Source of the DNA: an uncultured Cohaesibacter sp.
GTDB lineage: Bacteria; Pseudomonadota; Alphaproteobacteria; Rhizobiales; Cohaesibacteraceae
NCBI RefSeq assembly: GCF_963676275.1
Contig: NZ_OY781091.1
Coordinates: forward strand, 1,838,775-1,902,774
DNA length: 64,000 nucleotides
Direction of reading: 5' to 3'
Of this stretch, positions 16,664-25,763 are shown in pieces. The stretch's first letter is position 1, and each line of letters opens with the position of its first letter. Under the pieces are notes generated by a model. It did not search any database. It had not been told where the DNA came from and saw only the letters and a list, made by a program, of their open reading frames with translations. The position numbers and the translations under genes are program-made.

Positions 16664-18931
16664 CTAGCGACTGATAATCGTGGTCTGTCCTCTTTGCCAT
16701 GCGGTTTTAAGCTCCTGAATACCTCTCGCCTTCGGACGTTCCAGTTTCGTCAAGCCGGGAGCATTCCCGTCGCGACTGTCCGGTGCTTCTGGAATAGGAA
16801 GCAATTGCGGCGCCAACGGGGCTGATCTGGCTGGGCTCTTGGCCGACTGAAACAGGGCCGACATTTCATCAAGCTGTTTGACGACATTAGGCGCCAGTCG
16901 CTGGGATGAGCGTTGATCCTTTATATCCTTTATGCGCCCTGCGGCCGCCATTTGAATGGCTGCATGACTTTTCTCGAAAAGAATCGGATCCTCGATATAG
17001 GGCATCGGCTTGAGCTCGACCTGCTGATGGGCCGCAGTCATGATCTTTTGCCAGGCCATGGCTGGCAGGGTGCCACCTGTAACGCGGCGGGTATCGTGAT
17101 TGTCGTCATTGCCGAACCAGACGGCAGCCGAATAATTGCCCGTAAAGCCGCAGAACCATGCATCCTTGTAGGAGGAGGTCGTGCCGGTCTTGCCTGCTGC
17201 CTTGATGCCTTCCAATTGGGCCCGCCGCCCCGTTCCTGCTTCAACGACCGATACCATCATCTCATTCATGCCGGCTATGGTTTCCGGCGGTATGATCTGT
17301 TCCGGCTGGTGGGCGCGTTTGAAGTCATAAATGACTTGCCCCTTGGAATCGAGGATCTGAGTGACACCATGCGCAATGGCTTCTTTGCCACCAGACGCAA
17401 AAACCGCATAGCCGGTTGCCATATCCATGACCGACACTTCTGCCGCACCAAGAGGGAGAGAGCGCGTGATTTTGAGCTCTGAATGGATACCCATTTTGTG
17501 GGCCACTTCGACGATCTTGTCGCGACCGATGGCCTGAGCCAGACGCACGGGAACCGTGTTGATCGAGCGACGCAAGGCATTGAGCAGGGTTACCGGGCCG
17601 GAATAGGAGCGGCCATAATTTTTCGGCGACCAGTTGCCAATGGTGATTGGCGCATCCTGTATGACCGACTGCGGCGTATAACCATTCATCAAGGCAGTCG
17701 TATAGACAAAGGGTTTGAAGGAAGAACCCGGCTGGCGCAGGGCGTCTGTCGCCCGGTTGAACTGGCTCTTGCCATAATCGCTGCCGCCGATGATCGCTAC
17801 CACCGCACCGTCCGGCTCCATCAGAACAGCCGCCGCTTCACTGACATCATATTGCTTGCCATTCTCGCGCAGAATGCTGTCGATTGCCTGCTCTGACTGG
17901 CGCTGCACGGTCATGTCGATGGAGGTTTTCACCGTCAAAACCCGATGCTTGCCGCCCACAATGCGCTTGACCTCCTCAAAGGCCCAGTCAAGGAAGAAGT
18001 TTGGCGTATCCTTTTCGGCCTGATCCACCGGAGTGGCCGGATTGCGCAGGGCTCCGACAATCTGTCCTTCGGTCAGAAAACCGGCCTGAACCATGTTGAT
18101 CAGCACTTCCTTGGCGCGCGCACGAGCGCGGGGCAGGTTGACATGGGGGGCATATTTGGTCGGCGCCTTGAACAGACCCGCCAGCATGGCGGATTCGGCC
18201 AGTGTCAGATTTTTCGCCGATTTGCCAAAATAATATTCAGCCGCAGCTGCAATGCCATATGTGCCCCCGCCCATATAGGCGCGGTCGAGATAGAGCTTGA
18301 GAATCTGCCGTTTGGTAAGACGGGCTTCCAGCCATAGAGAGAGAAAGGCCTCGTCGATTTTTCGCGTCAATGTGCGCTCGTTGGTCAGAAACAGATTCTT
18401 GGCCAGCTGCTGGGTGAGGGTAGACCCCCCCTGCACAACGCCACCCGCTCGGGCATTCTCCACGATTGCGCGGCCCAGACCGAGGAAATCGATCCCGAAA
18501 TGTTCAAAAAAGCGCCGGTCTTCGGTCGCAAGGACAGCCTTGATGAAATTGTCCGGCAGGTCCTGCAGTTCAAAGGAATCATCCTGAAGAATACCGCGCT
18601 TGCCGATCTCGTTGCCAAAGCGATCCAGAAAGGTAACCGCATAATCTTCCTGTTCGGGCAGTCCGCCAACGGTGCGATCCATATCGTTCAACGCCCAGGA
18701 AAGGGCGAAAAGCGCACCGAACACCCCCATGGTCAAACCACCGGAAAGCATCTGCACCAGCCAGTAGCGCCATCCTGTCACGCGCAAATGGCGCATGACC
18801 GCGTTGACGCTTTCCAGCGCGCGCAGCAGGCCTTCCCGCAACTGATACATGCCGGTATCGACCGCCGCATCAAACGCCAGGAATCGGTATTTCCATTTGT
18901 TTTTTGTGTTATTTTGAAACGGATCTTTCAC
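16664..18931 (-). CDS. Class A penicillin-binding protein (PBP1 family)
   Basis: A 755-residue bifunctional murein synthase. After a cytoplasmic N-terminus a membrane helix lies at about residues 60-80. The GT51 glycosyltransferase domain carries ATEDRRFFEHFGIDFLG (catalytic Glu near 133) and GGSTLTQQLAKNLFL. The transpeptidase domain has SSFKP (nucleophile Ser near 402), SINT and KTGTTSSYKDAWFCGFTG (near 582). It polymerises and cross-links peptidoglycan in the periplasm. The C-terminal 100 residues are proline-rich and variable. Length and motif set are normal; several paralogues exist in Rhizobiales, so no gene symbol is given. Confidence 0.93.
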   Translation of the reverse strand: MKDPFQNNTKNKWKYRFLAFDAAVDTGMYQLREGLLRALESVNAVMRHLRVTGWRYWLVQMLSGGLTMGVFGALFALSWALNDMDRTVGGLPEQEDYAVTFLDRFGNEIGKRGILQDDSFELQDLPDNFIKAVLATEDRRFFEHFGIDFLGLGRAIVENARAGGVVQGGSTLTQQLAKNLFLTNERTLTRKIDEAFLSLWLEARLTKRQILKLYLDRAYMGGGTYGIAAAAEYYFGKSAKNLTLAESAMLAGLFKAPTKYAPHVNLPRARARAKEVLINMVQAGFLTEGQIVGALRNPATPVDQAEKDTPNFFLDWAFEEVKRIVGGKHRVLTVKTSIDMTVQRQSEQAIDSILRENGKQYDVSEAAAVLMEPDGAVVAIIGGSDYGKSQFNRATDALRQPGSSFKPFVYTTALMNGYTPQSVIQDAPITIGNWSPKNYGRSYSGPVTLLNALRRSINTVPVRLAQAIGRDKIVEVAHKMGIHSELKITRSLPLGAAEVSVMDMATGYAVFASGGKEAIAHGVTQILDSKGQVIYDFKRAHQPEQIIPPETIAGMNEMMVSVVEAGTGRRAQLEGIKAAGKTGTTSSYKDAWFCGFTGNYSAAVWFGNDDNHDTRRVTGGTLPAMAWQKIMTAAHQQVELKPMPYIEDPILFEKSHAAIQMAAAGRIKDIKDQRSSQRLAPNVVKQLDEMSALFQSAKSPARSAPLAPQLLPIPEAPDSRDGNAPGLTKLERPKARGIQELKTAWQRGQTTIISR

Positions 18932-19225
18932 GGCTCTGACACTTTGACTTCCAAACAGATGCGATTAGCAATACTTTGTTAATTCCGTTGCTTCAAGCCG
19001 CAAGTCCCGATGCAGCCATAAAATTTAATTTATTAGGTCCTGAGGCTCTTTGCTGCGGTGATTAATCCCTTTTGTCGCATCAGGGGGCTTGACGAAGCAT
19101 TCGCTTATGGTCGACAGATCGCATCAACTGCCCTTTGGCAGGACAGAATATTTACTGAGAACCAAGCCCGGCACGAAATGATCGATGCCGCAAGGACCAG
19201 CTTGATCTCTTCAAGGGCCAGACAC

Positions 19226-19756
19226 ATGACCGACAAGACCCCCGATGCTATCGCCACGCTCGATGCAACCGCCTCCGATGATAAACCATTCTGGCGCACC
19301 AAGCGACTGGACGAAATGACCAGAGCAGAATGGGAATCCCTGTGCGATGGCTGCGCGCGCTGTTGTCTCAACAAGCTGGAAGACTGGGATACCGGGGAGA
19401 TCATCTGGACCAATGTGGCCTGTAGCCTGTTGGATTCGGGTAGTTGTCGCTGCAAGGATTATGACAACCGGCTTGCCACTGTTCCCGATTGTGTTCCTCT
19501 GGACCCGGAAACCGTATCCTCTCTTTCCTGGTTGCCCCCCACTTGTGCCTACCGGCTGCTGGACGAGGGCTATGATCTTTACTGGTGGCATCCTCTGGTG
19601 TCCGGAGATCCTGATACAATCCATCAGGCCGGTATTTCAGTACGCGGGCGCGTTGTCTCCGAGGACGGTATGGAAGTGGAAGATTATGAGAATCATCTGG
19701 CAAGCTGGCCCGGAGAAGATGCCGATGACGAGCCCGTTCTGCTTAAACGGGACTGA
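19226..19756 (+). CDS. YcgN/UPF0260 family cysteine-cluster protein
   Basis: A 176-residue cytosolic protein with the family hallmarks [29 protein letters not shown] and [10 protein letters not shown], giving a set of conserved cysteines that suggests metal or Fe-S binding; the family is also called YcgN. Function is unknown. The ATG at 19226 was chosen because the family starts shortly before the [10 protein letters not shown] block; the frame is open to 19058 and an ATG at 19178 is possible. It is divergent from the penicillin-binding protein gene. Confidence 0.85.
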   Translation: MTDKTPDAIATLDATASDDKPFWRTKRLDEMTRAEWESLCDGCARCCLNKLEDWDTGEIIWTNVACSLLDSGSCRCKDYDNRLATVPDCVPLDPETVSSLSWLPPTCAYRLLDEGYDLYWWHPLVSGDPDTIHQAGISVRGRVVSEDGMEVEDYENHLASWPGEDADDEPVLLKRD

Positions 19757-19797
19757 GGGATGATGATTTCCCCAAGCGCAAGTGACTGAAAAATCGA

Positions 19798-19846
19798 ACA
19801 GAAAAATAATTTAAGATAGAAAAATACAACTTAAAATAGAAAATAT
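19798..19846 (+). promoter_or_regulatory. A/T-rich direct repeats upstream of the GTA promoter
   Basis: Two near-identical 16-mers, ttaagatagaaaaata (19811-19826) and ttaaaatagaaaatat (19831-19846), lie 20 bp apart, about two helical turns, and a partial third copy (acagaaaaata) sits at 19798-19808. They abut the -35 box. They could be an UP element, bent A-tract DNA, or binding sites for an activator such as GafY or IHF. Confidence 0.5.
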
Positions 19847-19847
19847 A

Positions 19848-19876
19848 TTGACCACCGAACGGTTCTGGGCTACATA
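19848..19876 (+). promoter_or_regulatory. Sigma70-type promoter of the GTA leader
   Basis: TTGACC (19848-19853) and TACATA (19871-19876) are separated by exactly 17 bases. Transcription should start near 19883, about 230 bases before the small terminase gene. Confidence 0.7.
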
Positions 19877-19882
19877 TTAGCT

Positions 19883-20005
19883 ACAGTCGGAAAGATGTGA
19901 GCAACTTTGGCTCCTGACGACCGTTTTATGTTCTATTTGGGCTTGATGGCCCTTTCAAGTGATCTGCCGCTCGGTTTGCCGAAGCGGCTTTTTTTATGCC
20001 TTTGA
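19883..20005 (+). ncRNA. GTA leader RNA (about 110 nt) or attenuator, with a possible leader peptide
   Basis: A transcript from the promoter at 19848-19876 would run about 110 nt to the terminator at 19966-19995, before the first GTA gene. It is therefore either a free small RNA or an attenuated leader. A 25-codon frame (19928-20005, ATG to TGA, rich in Leu) spans the hairpin and could couple translation to read-through; it has no clear ribosome site, so this is weakly supported. The rest of the 358-nt gap from 19757 to 20114 holds nothing else recognisable. Confidence 0.45.
19966..19995 (+). terminator. Intrinsic terminator in front of the GTA cluster
   Basis: Stem gccgct (19966-19971) / agcggc (19983-19988), extended by an inner cgg/ccg pairing with one bulge, and followed by seven T. 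It lies between the promoter and the first GTA gene, so expression of the cluster from this promoter needs read-through. Confidence 0.8.
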
Positions 20006-20114
20006 AAAAAGCGGCCCTGCTTCGGTTCAATTGCTTCTCTTGGGTAAACACTGGGAAGAACGCTTTTGGACAGCATGTCGCAAGATCCATCTAGATAACA
20101 AATCAGGAAATCGC

Positions 20115-20693
20115 ATGCCAAAGAAACGGTCAAGGCAACCGGACTGGAGCGCAGTTCGGCGGGATTGTGAGCGGGGAGGCAAAACCTTCAAGGCAATTGC
20201 AGCAGCCCATGGCATCAGTGTCAGCACGCTTGGCAAGAAGCGCAAGGTCTGGGAGGGGCTGTCGAACAGGCGAGGGGCAACAGCGCCGCAAGGTGGCTGC
20301 GCTGAAGGACAGCCCTCGATCGACGATCCTTGCTCAACCCCGGACATGGGCATCGATCATCTGGCGCTGGTGCAGCGCCTCTATCATGCCACGGATCAGC
20401 AGATCCGCCATCTTGAACAGCAGTTGCAAAATGGCAGCGCGGCCTTTGATGAAAAGGAAGCGCGCATGCTGGGCACCATCGCCCGAACACTCGACAAGAT
20501 CATGGAACTCACCCCGCAGATATCGGATGACGGCGGCGACAACAAAGAGGCGAGCGACGGCAATGACAATGGTGAACATGGCAGCGAAGACTGCGGCTCC
20601 CTTGACCTCCTCCGCGAAGAACTTGCGCGCCGCCTTGATGGGCTCAAGCAAGGAAAATCAGGCCCAGTTTCTGGCGAGCCTGAGCCACAATGA
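20115..20693 (+). CDS. GTA small terminase subunit (g1-like)
   Basis: A 192-residue protein beginning MPKKRSRQPDW with an N-terminal HTH (about residues 8-45: VRRDCERGGKTFKAIAAAHGISVSTLGKKR) in which the recognition helix is basic, then an oligomerisation region with HATDQQIRHLEQQL and an acidic tail. By position and HTH type it is the GTA g1/TerS, which in Rhodobacter packages host DNA with TerL. The ATG at 20115 follows AGGAAATCGC. The frame is open upstream to 19959 but without family similarity. Its 3' end overlaps terL by 56 bases in another frame. Confidence 0.8.
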   Translation: MPKKRSRQPDWSAVRRDCERGGKTFKAIAAAHGISVSTLGKKRKVWEGLSNRRGATAPQGGCAEGQPSIDDPCSTPDMGIDHLALVQRLYHATDQQIRHLEQQLQNGSAAFDEKEARMLGTIARTLDKIMELTPQISDDGGDNKEASDGNDNGEHGSEDCGSLDLLREELARRLDGLKQGKSGPVSGEPEPQ

Positions 20694-21936
20694 ACTGCAC
20701 AGGCTTTTCTATGACTGGGAACTCTGGGCAAGGCCCGACCAACTGCCCCCAGCGGGCAACTGGACCACATGGCTGGTCATGGGGGGGCGCGGAGCGGGCA
20801 AAACCCGCACCGGTGCAGAATGGGTCAAGGCTCTGGTCGAGGGGCGGTCATCCTTCGCAGTAAGGCCGTATGGTCGCATCGCACTGATTGGAGAAACCTT
20901 GCAGGATGCCCGCGACGTGATGGTTGAAGGTGTTTCGGGGCTGTTGGCCATTCATGCCAAACAGGACCGCCCGATTTGGCAACCCTCGCGCCGGAGGCTG
21001 GAATGGCCCAATGGGGCCGTCGCCCAGATCTTTTCCGCCGAGGATCCCGAGAGCCTGCGCGGTCCGCAATTTGATGCGGCATGGGGCGATGAACTGGCGA
21101 AATGGCGGCAGGCCGAAGCGACCTGGGACATGCTGCAATTCGGTTTGCGTCTGGGCCAGCTGCCCCGCCAGATCGTGACAACTACGCCCAAGCCTACGGC
21201 GTTGCTCAAGCGTTTGATGGCCGAACCTTCGACAGCCATCAGCCATGCGCCGACCCGTGCCAATCTGGCCAATCTGGCTCCGGGGTTCCTCGATACCATC
21301 GTGCGCCGTTACGAAGGCTCTCGTCTGGGACGACAGGAGCTTGACGGTGAGCTTATTGAAGACAGGGCCGACGCGCTTTGGAAGCGCGATCAGCTCGACC
21401 GGCTGAGGGTTGATGATCCTCCCGCAACCCTCAGCCGGATTGTGGTCGCCATCGATCCGCCCGCCACATCAGGCAAGAATGCCGATGCTTGCGGATTGAT
21501 TGTTGCCGGAATTGACGGGGACGGACTGTGTTTTATCCTGCGTGACAGCTCGCTTGCCAGTGCAAGCCCCACAGCCTGGGCCAACAAGGCAATCGCGCTT
21601 TACAATCGCTTTGAAGCAGATTGCGTGGTGGCCGAAGTCAATCAGGGCGGCGAGATGGTCACCACCATTCTCGGCAATATCGATGCCACCGTTCCGGTTC
21701 GGCCGGTCCGCGCGACACGCGGCAAATATCTGCGCGCCGAACCCGTCAGCGCTCTTTATGAGCAGGGCAGGGTTCGCCATGTCGGCAACATGGCCGAACT
21801 GGAAGATGAAATGTGTGACTTCGGGCTGGATGGTCTGACGTCCGGTAAAAGTCCTGACAGGCTCGACGCCATGGTCTGGGCCGTGACCCATCTGTGTCTT
21901 GGCGATCGGTCGCAACCGAAAGTTCGGGCAATCTGA
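20638..21936 (+). CDS. GTA large terminase subunit (g2)
   Basis: A 432-residue DNA-packaging motor. Walker A is GGRGAGKT (residues 49-56), Walker B region AAWGDELAKW (147-156), and the C-terminal RNase H-like nuclease begins with VVAIDPPAT (Asp 273) and ends with SPDRLDAMVWAVTHL. This is the terminase-6/GTA large subunit that fills capsids with about 4-5 kb of host DNA in other GTAs. The ATG at 20638 gives the usual family length; the frame runs much further upstream through terS but that part is out-of-frame terS sequence. It overlaps terS by 56 bases. Confidence 0.93.
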   Translation: MGSSKENQAQFLASLSHNELHRLFYDWELWARPDQLPPAGNWTTWLVMGGRGAGKTRTGAEWVKALVEGRSSFAVRPYGRIALIGETLQDARDVMVEGVSGLLAIHAKQDRPIWQPSRRRLEWPNGAVAQIFSAEDPESLRGPQFDAAWGDELAKWRQAEATWDMLQFGLRLGQLPRQIVTTTPKPTALLKRLMAEPSTAISHAPTRANLANLAPGFLDTIVRRYEGSRLGRQELDGELIEDRADALWKRDQLDRLRVDDPPATLSRIVVAIDPPATSGKNADACGLIVAGIDGDGLCFILRDSSLASASPTAWANKAIALYNRFEADCVVAEVNQGGEMVTTILGNIDATVPVRPVRATRGKYLRAEPVSALYEQGRVRHVGNMAELEDEMCDFGLDGLTSGKSPDRLDAMVWAVTHLCLGDRSQPKVRAI

Positions 21937-21963
21937 CATATCAAGAAAGGAAGGAAGAAGCAC

Positions 21964-23220
21964 ATGCTTCGCTGGACCTTGAAAGGGCCGGTGCGCTCGC
22001 GCTCGCCCCAGACGAACTCACAAAAACAATCCCATGCCAATCCGGATCTGGAAGGCAAGGCCTCACGCACGGGGGCATTGATCGCCATGCACCAAACCGG
22101 CCGCCCGCGCTGGACCCCGAGAGATTACGCCGCGCTGGCCATGCAGGGCTATGCCCGCAATCCGATTGTCTATCGCTCGATCAGGATGATCTCGGAAGCG
22201 GCCGCTTCTGCTTCCTTCTATTGCCTCGTGGATGGTGCGCGCCTGAGCGACCATCCTGTGCTTGATCTGTTGCGCCAGCCCAATCCGCGACAGGATGCAG
22301 CCAGCTGGCTTGAAAATCTCTACGGGCATCTGCTGGTTTCCGGCAATGCCTATATCGAGGCGGTATATGGGACTAGCAGCCTGAAGGAGCTGCATTGCCT
22401 GAGACCCGACCGGATGAAGGTCGTTCCCGGCCCCGAAGGGTGGCCCGATGCCTATGATTATACAATTGGCAACAAGTCGGTGCGCTTTCTCCAGAATGAC
22501 GATGCATCGCCTCTGCCGCCCGTTCTGCATATAACGCTGTTTCATCCTCATGACGATCATTATGGTCTCAGCCCTCTTGAAGCAGCCCAAGTCAGTCTTG
22601 ACGTGCATAACGCCGCAGCCAGCTGGAACAAGGCACTGCTCGACAATTCCGCCCGCCCGTCCGGCGCCCTTGTCTATGCCGCCTCAGAGGCAGGGAATCT
22701 GAGCGAAGAGCAGTTCGAGCGCCTCAAGAGGGAACTTGAAGAAGGCTATCAGGGTGCAATGAATGCAGGCCGACCGCTGCTGCTGGAAGGGGGGCTTGAC
22801 TGGAAGAGTATGAGCCTGTCGCCGCGCGACATGGATTTCATCGATGCCAAGAACAGCGCTGCCAGAGAAATCGCTCTTGCATTCGGGGTGCCGCCGATGC
22901 TGCTCGGCATTCCCGGCGATAACACCTATTCCAACTATGCCGAGGCAAACCGTGCCTTCTGGCGGCAAACCGTTCTGCCGCTGGCGAGCCGTTGTCTGCA
23001 AAATCTGGCGCGCTGGTTGTCGCCTGCTTTCAATGAAGCATTCGACCTCAGGATCGACCTTGACCTCGTCACCGCGTTGGCAGGTGAACGCGAAGCGCTC
23101 TGGAACCGCGTCGGCAATGCATCCTTCCTGACGGAAAATGAAAAGCGCATGGCAGTCGGCTACAGCCCGCTCGCAGAACCCGCCAATGAGATGCCGAGCC
23201 GAAAAGAAGAGGGAAAATGA
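21964..23220 (+). CDS. HK97-family portal protein (GTA g3)
   Basis: A 418-residue portal that forms the dodecameric channel at one capsid vertex. Family features include RDYAALAMQGYARNPIVYRS, the clip/stem block FHPHDDHYGLSPLEAAQVSL, and FGVPPMLLGIPGDNTYSNYA near residue 310, followed by FWRQTVLPLASRCLQNLARW. Length fits. It follows terL by 27 bases and is followed at once by the g3.5 gene. Confidence 0.95.
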   Translation: MLRWTLKGPVRSRSPQTNSQKQSHANPDLEGKASRTGALIAMHQTGRPRWTPRDYAALAMQGYARNPIVYRSIRMISEAAASASFYCLVDGARLSDHPVLDLLRQPNPRQDAASWLENLYGHLLVSGNAYIEAVYGTSSLKELHCLRPDRMKVVPGPEGWPDAYDYTIGNKSVRFLQNDDASPLPPVLHITLFHPHDDHYGLSPLEAAQVSLDVHNAAASWNKALLDNSARPSGALVYAASEAGNLSEEQFERLKRELEEGYQGAMNAGRPLLLEGGLDWKSMSLSPRDMDFIDAKNSAAREIALAFGVPPMLLGIPGDNTYSNYAEANRAFWRQTVLPLASRCLQNLARWLSPAFNEAFDLRIDLDLVTALAGEREALWNRVGNASFLTENEKRMAVGYSPLAEPANEMPSRKEEGK

Positions 23221-23221
23221 T

Positions 23222-23401
23222 GTGGCAGATGCTTTGCAGATTTTTGCCTCGAAAGGGGACCTTGCCCATGTGGCTCTCTTCTTGTGGGCTAGTGCCGCCA
23301 GTGGCCTCTTGGTTTGGAGCCTGCGAGAGCAGGCCGCTTCCAACAAGCGCTTTCAGGATTTCGTCGAAGAGATCGCCCGGCTCACCAGTCTGTTTGAGTG
23401 A
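23222..23401 (+). CDS. Small single-helix membrane protein (GTA g3.5-like)
   Basis: A 59-residue protein from a GTG at 23222, which overlaps the portal stop region and has a GAGG ribosome site; the frame is open further upstream only as portal antiframe. One membrane helix (about residues 15-34, HVALFLWASAASGLLVWSL) is followed by a soluble helix ending FVEEIARLTSLFE. A small membrane protein at this position is a constant of GTA clusters (g3.5). Its role is unknown. The longer ATG frame at 23217 in another phase is not family-like and was rejected. Confidence 0.7.
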   Translation: MADALQIFASKGDLAHVALFLWASAASGLLVWSLREQAASNKRFQDFVEEIARLTSLFE

Positions 23402-23561
23402 TCAACCGGATTTCGGTTTATCCGGGGTGGGAAGGGAAAGCCTGAAGCATAAAGAGGTCTTTGCCCGTTTCTCCCGCACCCTCCAGTCCCACATCGGACA
23501 TGAGAGCGTTGCTCGCATCCGCCTTATTTCGACTTCAATGTGAAGAAACAGATGTAAGATC

Positions 23562-24302
23562 ATGAAAAATTTGCATTATCATACCGCTTCAAAAAACTGC
23601 GATATTCACGAGACTGAAAAAAAGGCATTGCCTTCGGCGCTGGAAGCCGTGGGGGATGACGGGCTCTTCGAGGGGTATGCCTGCCTGTTTGGCAAGGAGG
23701 ATCTCGGTCATGATGTCATCCGCTCGGGGGCCTTCTCGAACAGTCTGGGCAAGCGCGGCCTTGATGGCATCAAGCTGCTCTATCAGCATGATCCTGCCCA
23801 ACCCATCGGACAATGGCTGACCATCCGCGAGGATGAAAAGGGGCTGTTCGTCCGCGGCAAGCTGGCAACCGAAGTTGCCAAGGCGCGAGAGATCCTCTCG
23901 ATGATGAAGGCCGGAATACTTGATGGCCTTTCTATCGGCTTTCGCACCATTCGTGGACAGAAGGATGCAAAGAGCGGCATCCGCTATCTTATGGAACTTG
24001 ATTTGTGGGAAATCTCCGTTGTGACATTCCCGATGCAGCCGGACGCACGCATATCCTCGGTCAAGTCCGAGCAGGGCCTCATTGCTTGCCTTCAGCAAGA
24101 TGAGGCACCCTTCAGCAAAAGAGAATTGGAACGCAAGCTCATGCAGGACGCTGGGCTCAGTCGTTCCCAGGCCCGGGCTCTCATGGCCCATGGTCTATCC
24201 GGTCTCAGCGGCAAGCAGGACGCTGCCTTTTTTGAGCCTTCATACGAGCTTTCCAGCCTGCGCCAACTGACCCGAGCCATGCTTCGGGCAGCAAATAACT
24301 AG
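23562..24302 (+). CDS. HK97-family prohead protease (GTA g4)
   Basis: A 246-residue maturation protease. The N-terminal half holds the U35-type fold: FEGYACLFGKEDLGHDVIRS, the LLYQHDPAQPIGQW His block and GILDGLSIGFRTI with the Ser; the C-terminal extension of about 90 residues is basic and ends in SQARALMAHGLSGLSG, as in several Rhizobiales GTAs. It cleaves the capsid N-terminal scaffold during head maturation. It directly precedes the capsid gene. Confidence 0.93.
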   Translation: MKNLHYHTASKNCDIHETEKKALPSALEAVGDDGLFEGYACLFGKEDLGHDVIRSGAFSNSLGKRGLDGIKLLYQHDPAQPIGQWLTIREDEKGLFVRGKLATEVAKAREILSMMKAGILDGLSIGFRTIRGQKDAKSGIRYLMELDLWEISVVTFPMQPDARISSVKSEQGLIACLQQDEAPFSKRELERKLMQDAGLSRSQARALMAHGLSGLSGKQDAAFFEPSYELSSLRQLTRAMLRAANN

Positions 24303-24352
24303 GCTGACTGCTCCATCACACCTTACTCATTTCAAACGAAAAGAGTTATCTC

Positions 24353-25621
24353 ATGAAAGAAATGACCATTCCGTCCCCTGAGACGAAATCCCTTGTCAGC
24401 GGTGAGCTCGGCTCTGCCTTTGATGATTTTCTGGTTTCCTTCGAAGCCTTCAAGCGCGCCAATGATGACCGTCTGGACGAGATCGAAAAGCGCTCTGCCG
24501 ATGTGCTGACCGAGCATAAGGTGGACCGTATTTCCAAGGCTCTGGATGAACAGAAGTCCGCACTTGATAACCTGATCCTCAAGGCTCGCCGTCCTTCTCT
24601 GGCCGGTGATCTGGCCTCAATTCGCCACTCGGCACCCATGTCCATGCGGGCCATGGAACACAAGGCCGCATTTGATCGCTATATCCGCTCTGGTGTGGAG
24701 CAGGACTTGCGCGATCTGGAAGCCAAGGCCATGTCCATCAGCTCCGACCCTGACGGCGGCTATCTGGTGCCTGAGCTGGTTGAGGCTGAAGTGGGCAAGC
24801 GCCTTGCTGCCATTTCTCCCATTCGTGCCATTGCCGATGTTCGGGAGATTTCCGGTTCGACCCTGAAAAAGCCTTTTGCCAAATCCGGCCCGGAAGTCGG
24901 CTGGGTGGGTGAAACGGCGTCTCGTCCCCAGACCAGCGCTTCCTCTCTGGCCGAATTGTCCTACACGGCGATGGAACTCTATGCGATGCCAGCGGCTACG
25001 CCGAGCCTGCTCGAAGATGCCGCCATCAATGTCGATGAATGGATCGCCTCGGAAGTGGAAACCGCCTTTGCCGAGCAGGAAGGGGCAGCCTTCGTCAATG
25101 GTGATGGTGTCAACAAACCGAAGGGCTTCATGGCCGAGACAGTGGTCACAGAAGACAGCTGGGCGTGGGGCAATCTCGGTGCGGTCGTGACCGGCACTGC
25201 CGGTGGGTTCGGATCCACCAATCCGGGCGATCCGCTGATTGAGTTGGTCTATAGCCTCAAGGCAGGTTATCGCCAGAATGCGCAATTCGTGATGAACCGC
25301 ACCACGCAGGCAGAAATCCGCAAGCTCAAGGATAGCGATGGCAATTATCTCTGGCAGCCACCGGCAGCCATTGGTGCCAAGGCATCCTTGCTGAATTATG
25401 CCATCACCGAAGCCGAAGACATGCCGGATATCGATGCCGACGCATGTGCCATTGCCTTTGGTGACTTCAAGCGCGGTTACCTGATTGTCGACCGCCTTGG
25501 CCTCAGCATCCTGCGCGATCCCTATTCCTCCAAACCCTATGTCCTGTTCTATGTCACCAAACGTGTTGGTGGTGGCGTGCAGGATTATGACGCCATCAAG
25601 CTGTTGCAGTTCTCAGCCTGA
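24353..25621 (+). CDS. HK97-fold major capsid protein (GTA g5)
   Basis: A 422-residue major capsid protein. Residues 1-110 form a helical delta/scaffold region (FDDFLVSFEAFKRANDDRLD, DEQKSALDNLILKARRPSLA), followed by the HK97 fold with GGYLVPELVEAEVGKRLAAI, ETASRPQTSASSLAELSYTA, FVNGDGVNKPKGFM and FGDFKRGYLIVDRLGLSILR. It builds the GTA head after cleavage by g4. It is followed by a strong terminator-like hairpin, unusual inside a head-tail operon. Confidence 0.95.
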   Translation: MKEMTIPSPETKSLVSGELGSAFDDFLVSFEAFKRANDDRLDEIEKRSADVLTEHKVDRISKALDEQKSALDNLILKARRPSLAGDLASIRHSAPMSMRAMEHKAAFDRYIRSGVEQDLRDLEAKAMSISSDPDGGYLVPELVEAEVGKRLAAISPIRAIADVREISGSTLKKPFAKSGPEVGWVGETASRPQTSASSLAELSYTAMELYAMPAATPSLLEDAAINVDEWIASEVETAFAEQEGAAFVNGDGVNKPKGFMAETVVTEDSWAWGNLGAVVTGTAGGFGSTNPGDPLIELVYSLKAGYRQNAQFVMNRTTQAEIRKLKDSDGNYLWQPPAAIGAKASLLNYAITEAEDMPDIDADACAIAFGDFKRGYLIVDRLGLSILRDPYSSKPYVLFYVTKRVGGGVQDYDAIKLLQFSA

Positions 25622-25667
25622 TCGATGATCTGACCCCACGGGTGGAGCAAGCTCCACCCCACCTTGC

Positions 25668-25705
25668 GCCTTTGTCGGCTTTCTCCCGCCGGCAAAGGCT
25701 TTTTA
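25668..25705 (+). terminator. Intrinsic terminator after the GTA capsid gene
   Basis: Stem gcctttg (25668-25674) / caaaggc (25693-25699) with inner cggc/gccg pairing, then a T run (25700-25705). A second G/C-rich hairpin (gggtgga / tccaccc, 25640-25659) lacks a T run. Read-through is needed for all tail genes if there is no internal promoter. Confidence 0.82.
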
Positions 25706-25763
25706 TTCATAAAAGCAACGGCATCCAGGGATGTGCAGTTGTTTCATATGCAATGGTATAGCT

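Noticed and set aside
23406-23425. ccggat / atccgg hairpin after the g3.5 gene as a terminator
   Set aside because: Only six pairs and followed by G-rich sequence, with no T run.
23217-23543. 108-codon ATG reading frame after the portal gene
   Set aside because: The overlapping GTG frame from 23222 encodes the GTA-typical one-helix protein; the ATG frame product has no likeness to GTA proteins.
25640-25659. gggtgga / tccaccc hairpin after the capsid gene as the main terminator
   Set aside because: No T run follows; the next hairpin at 25668-25705 is the better candidate.
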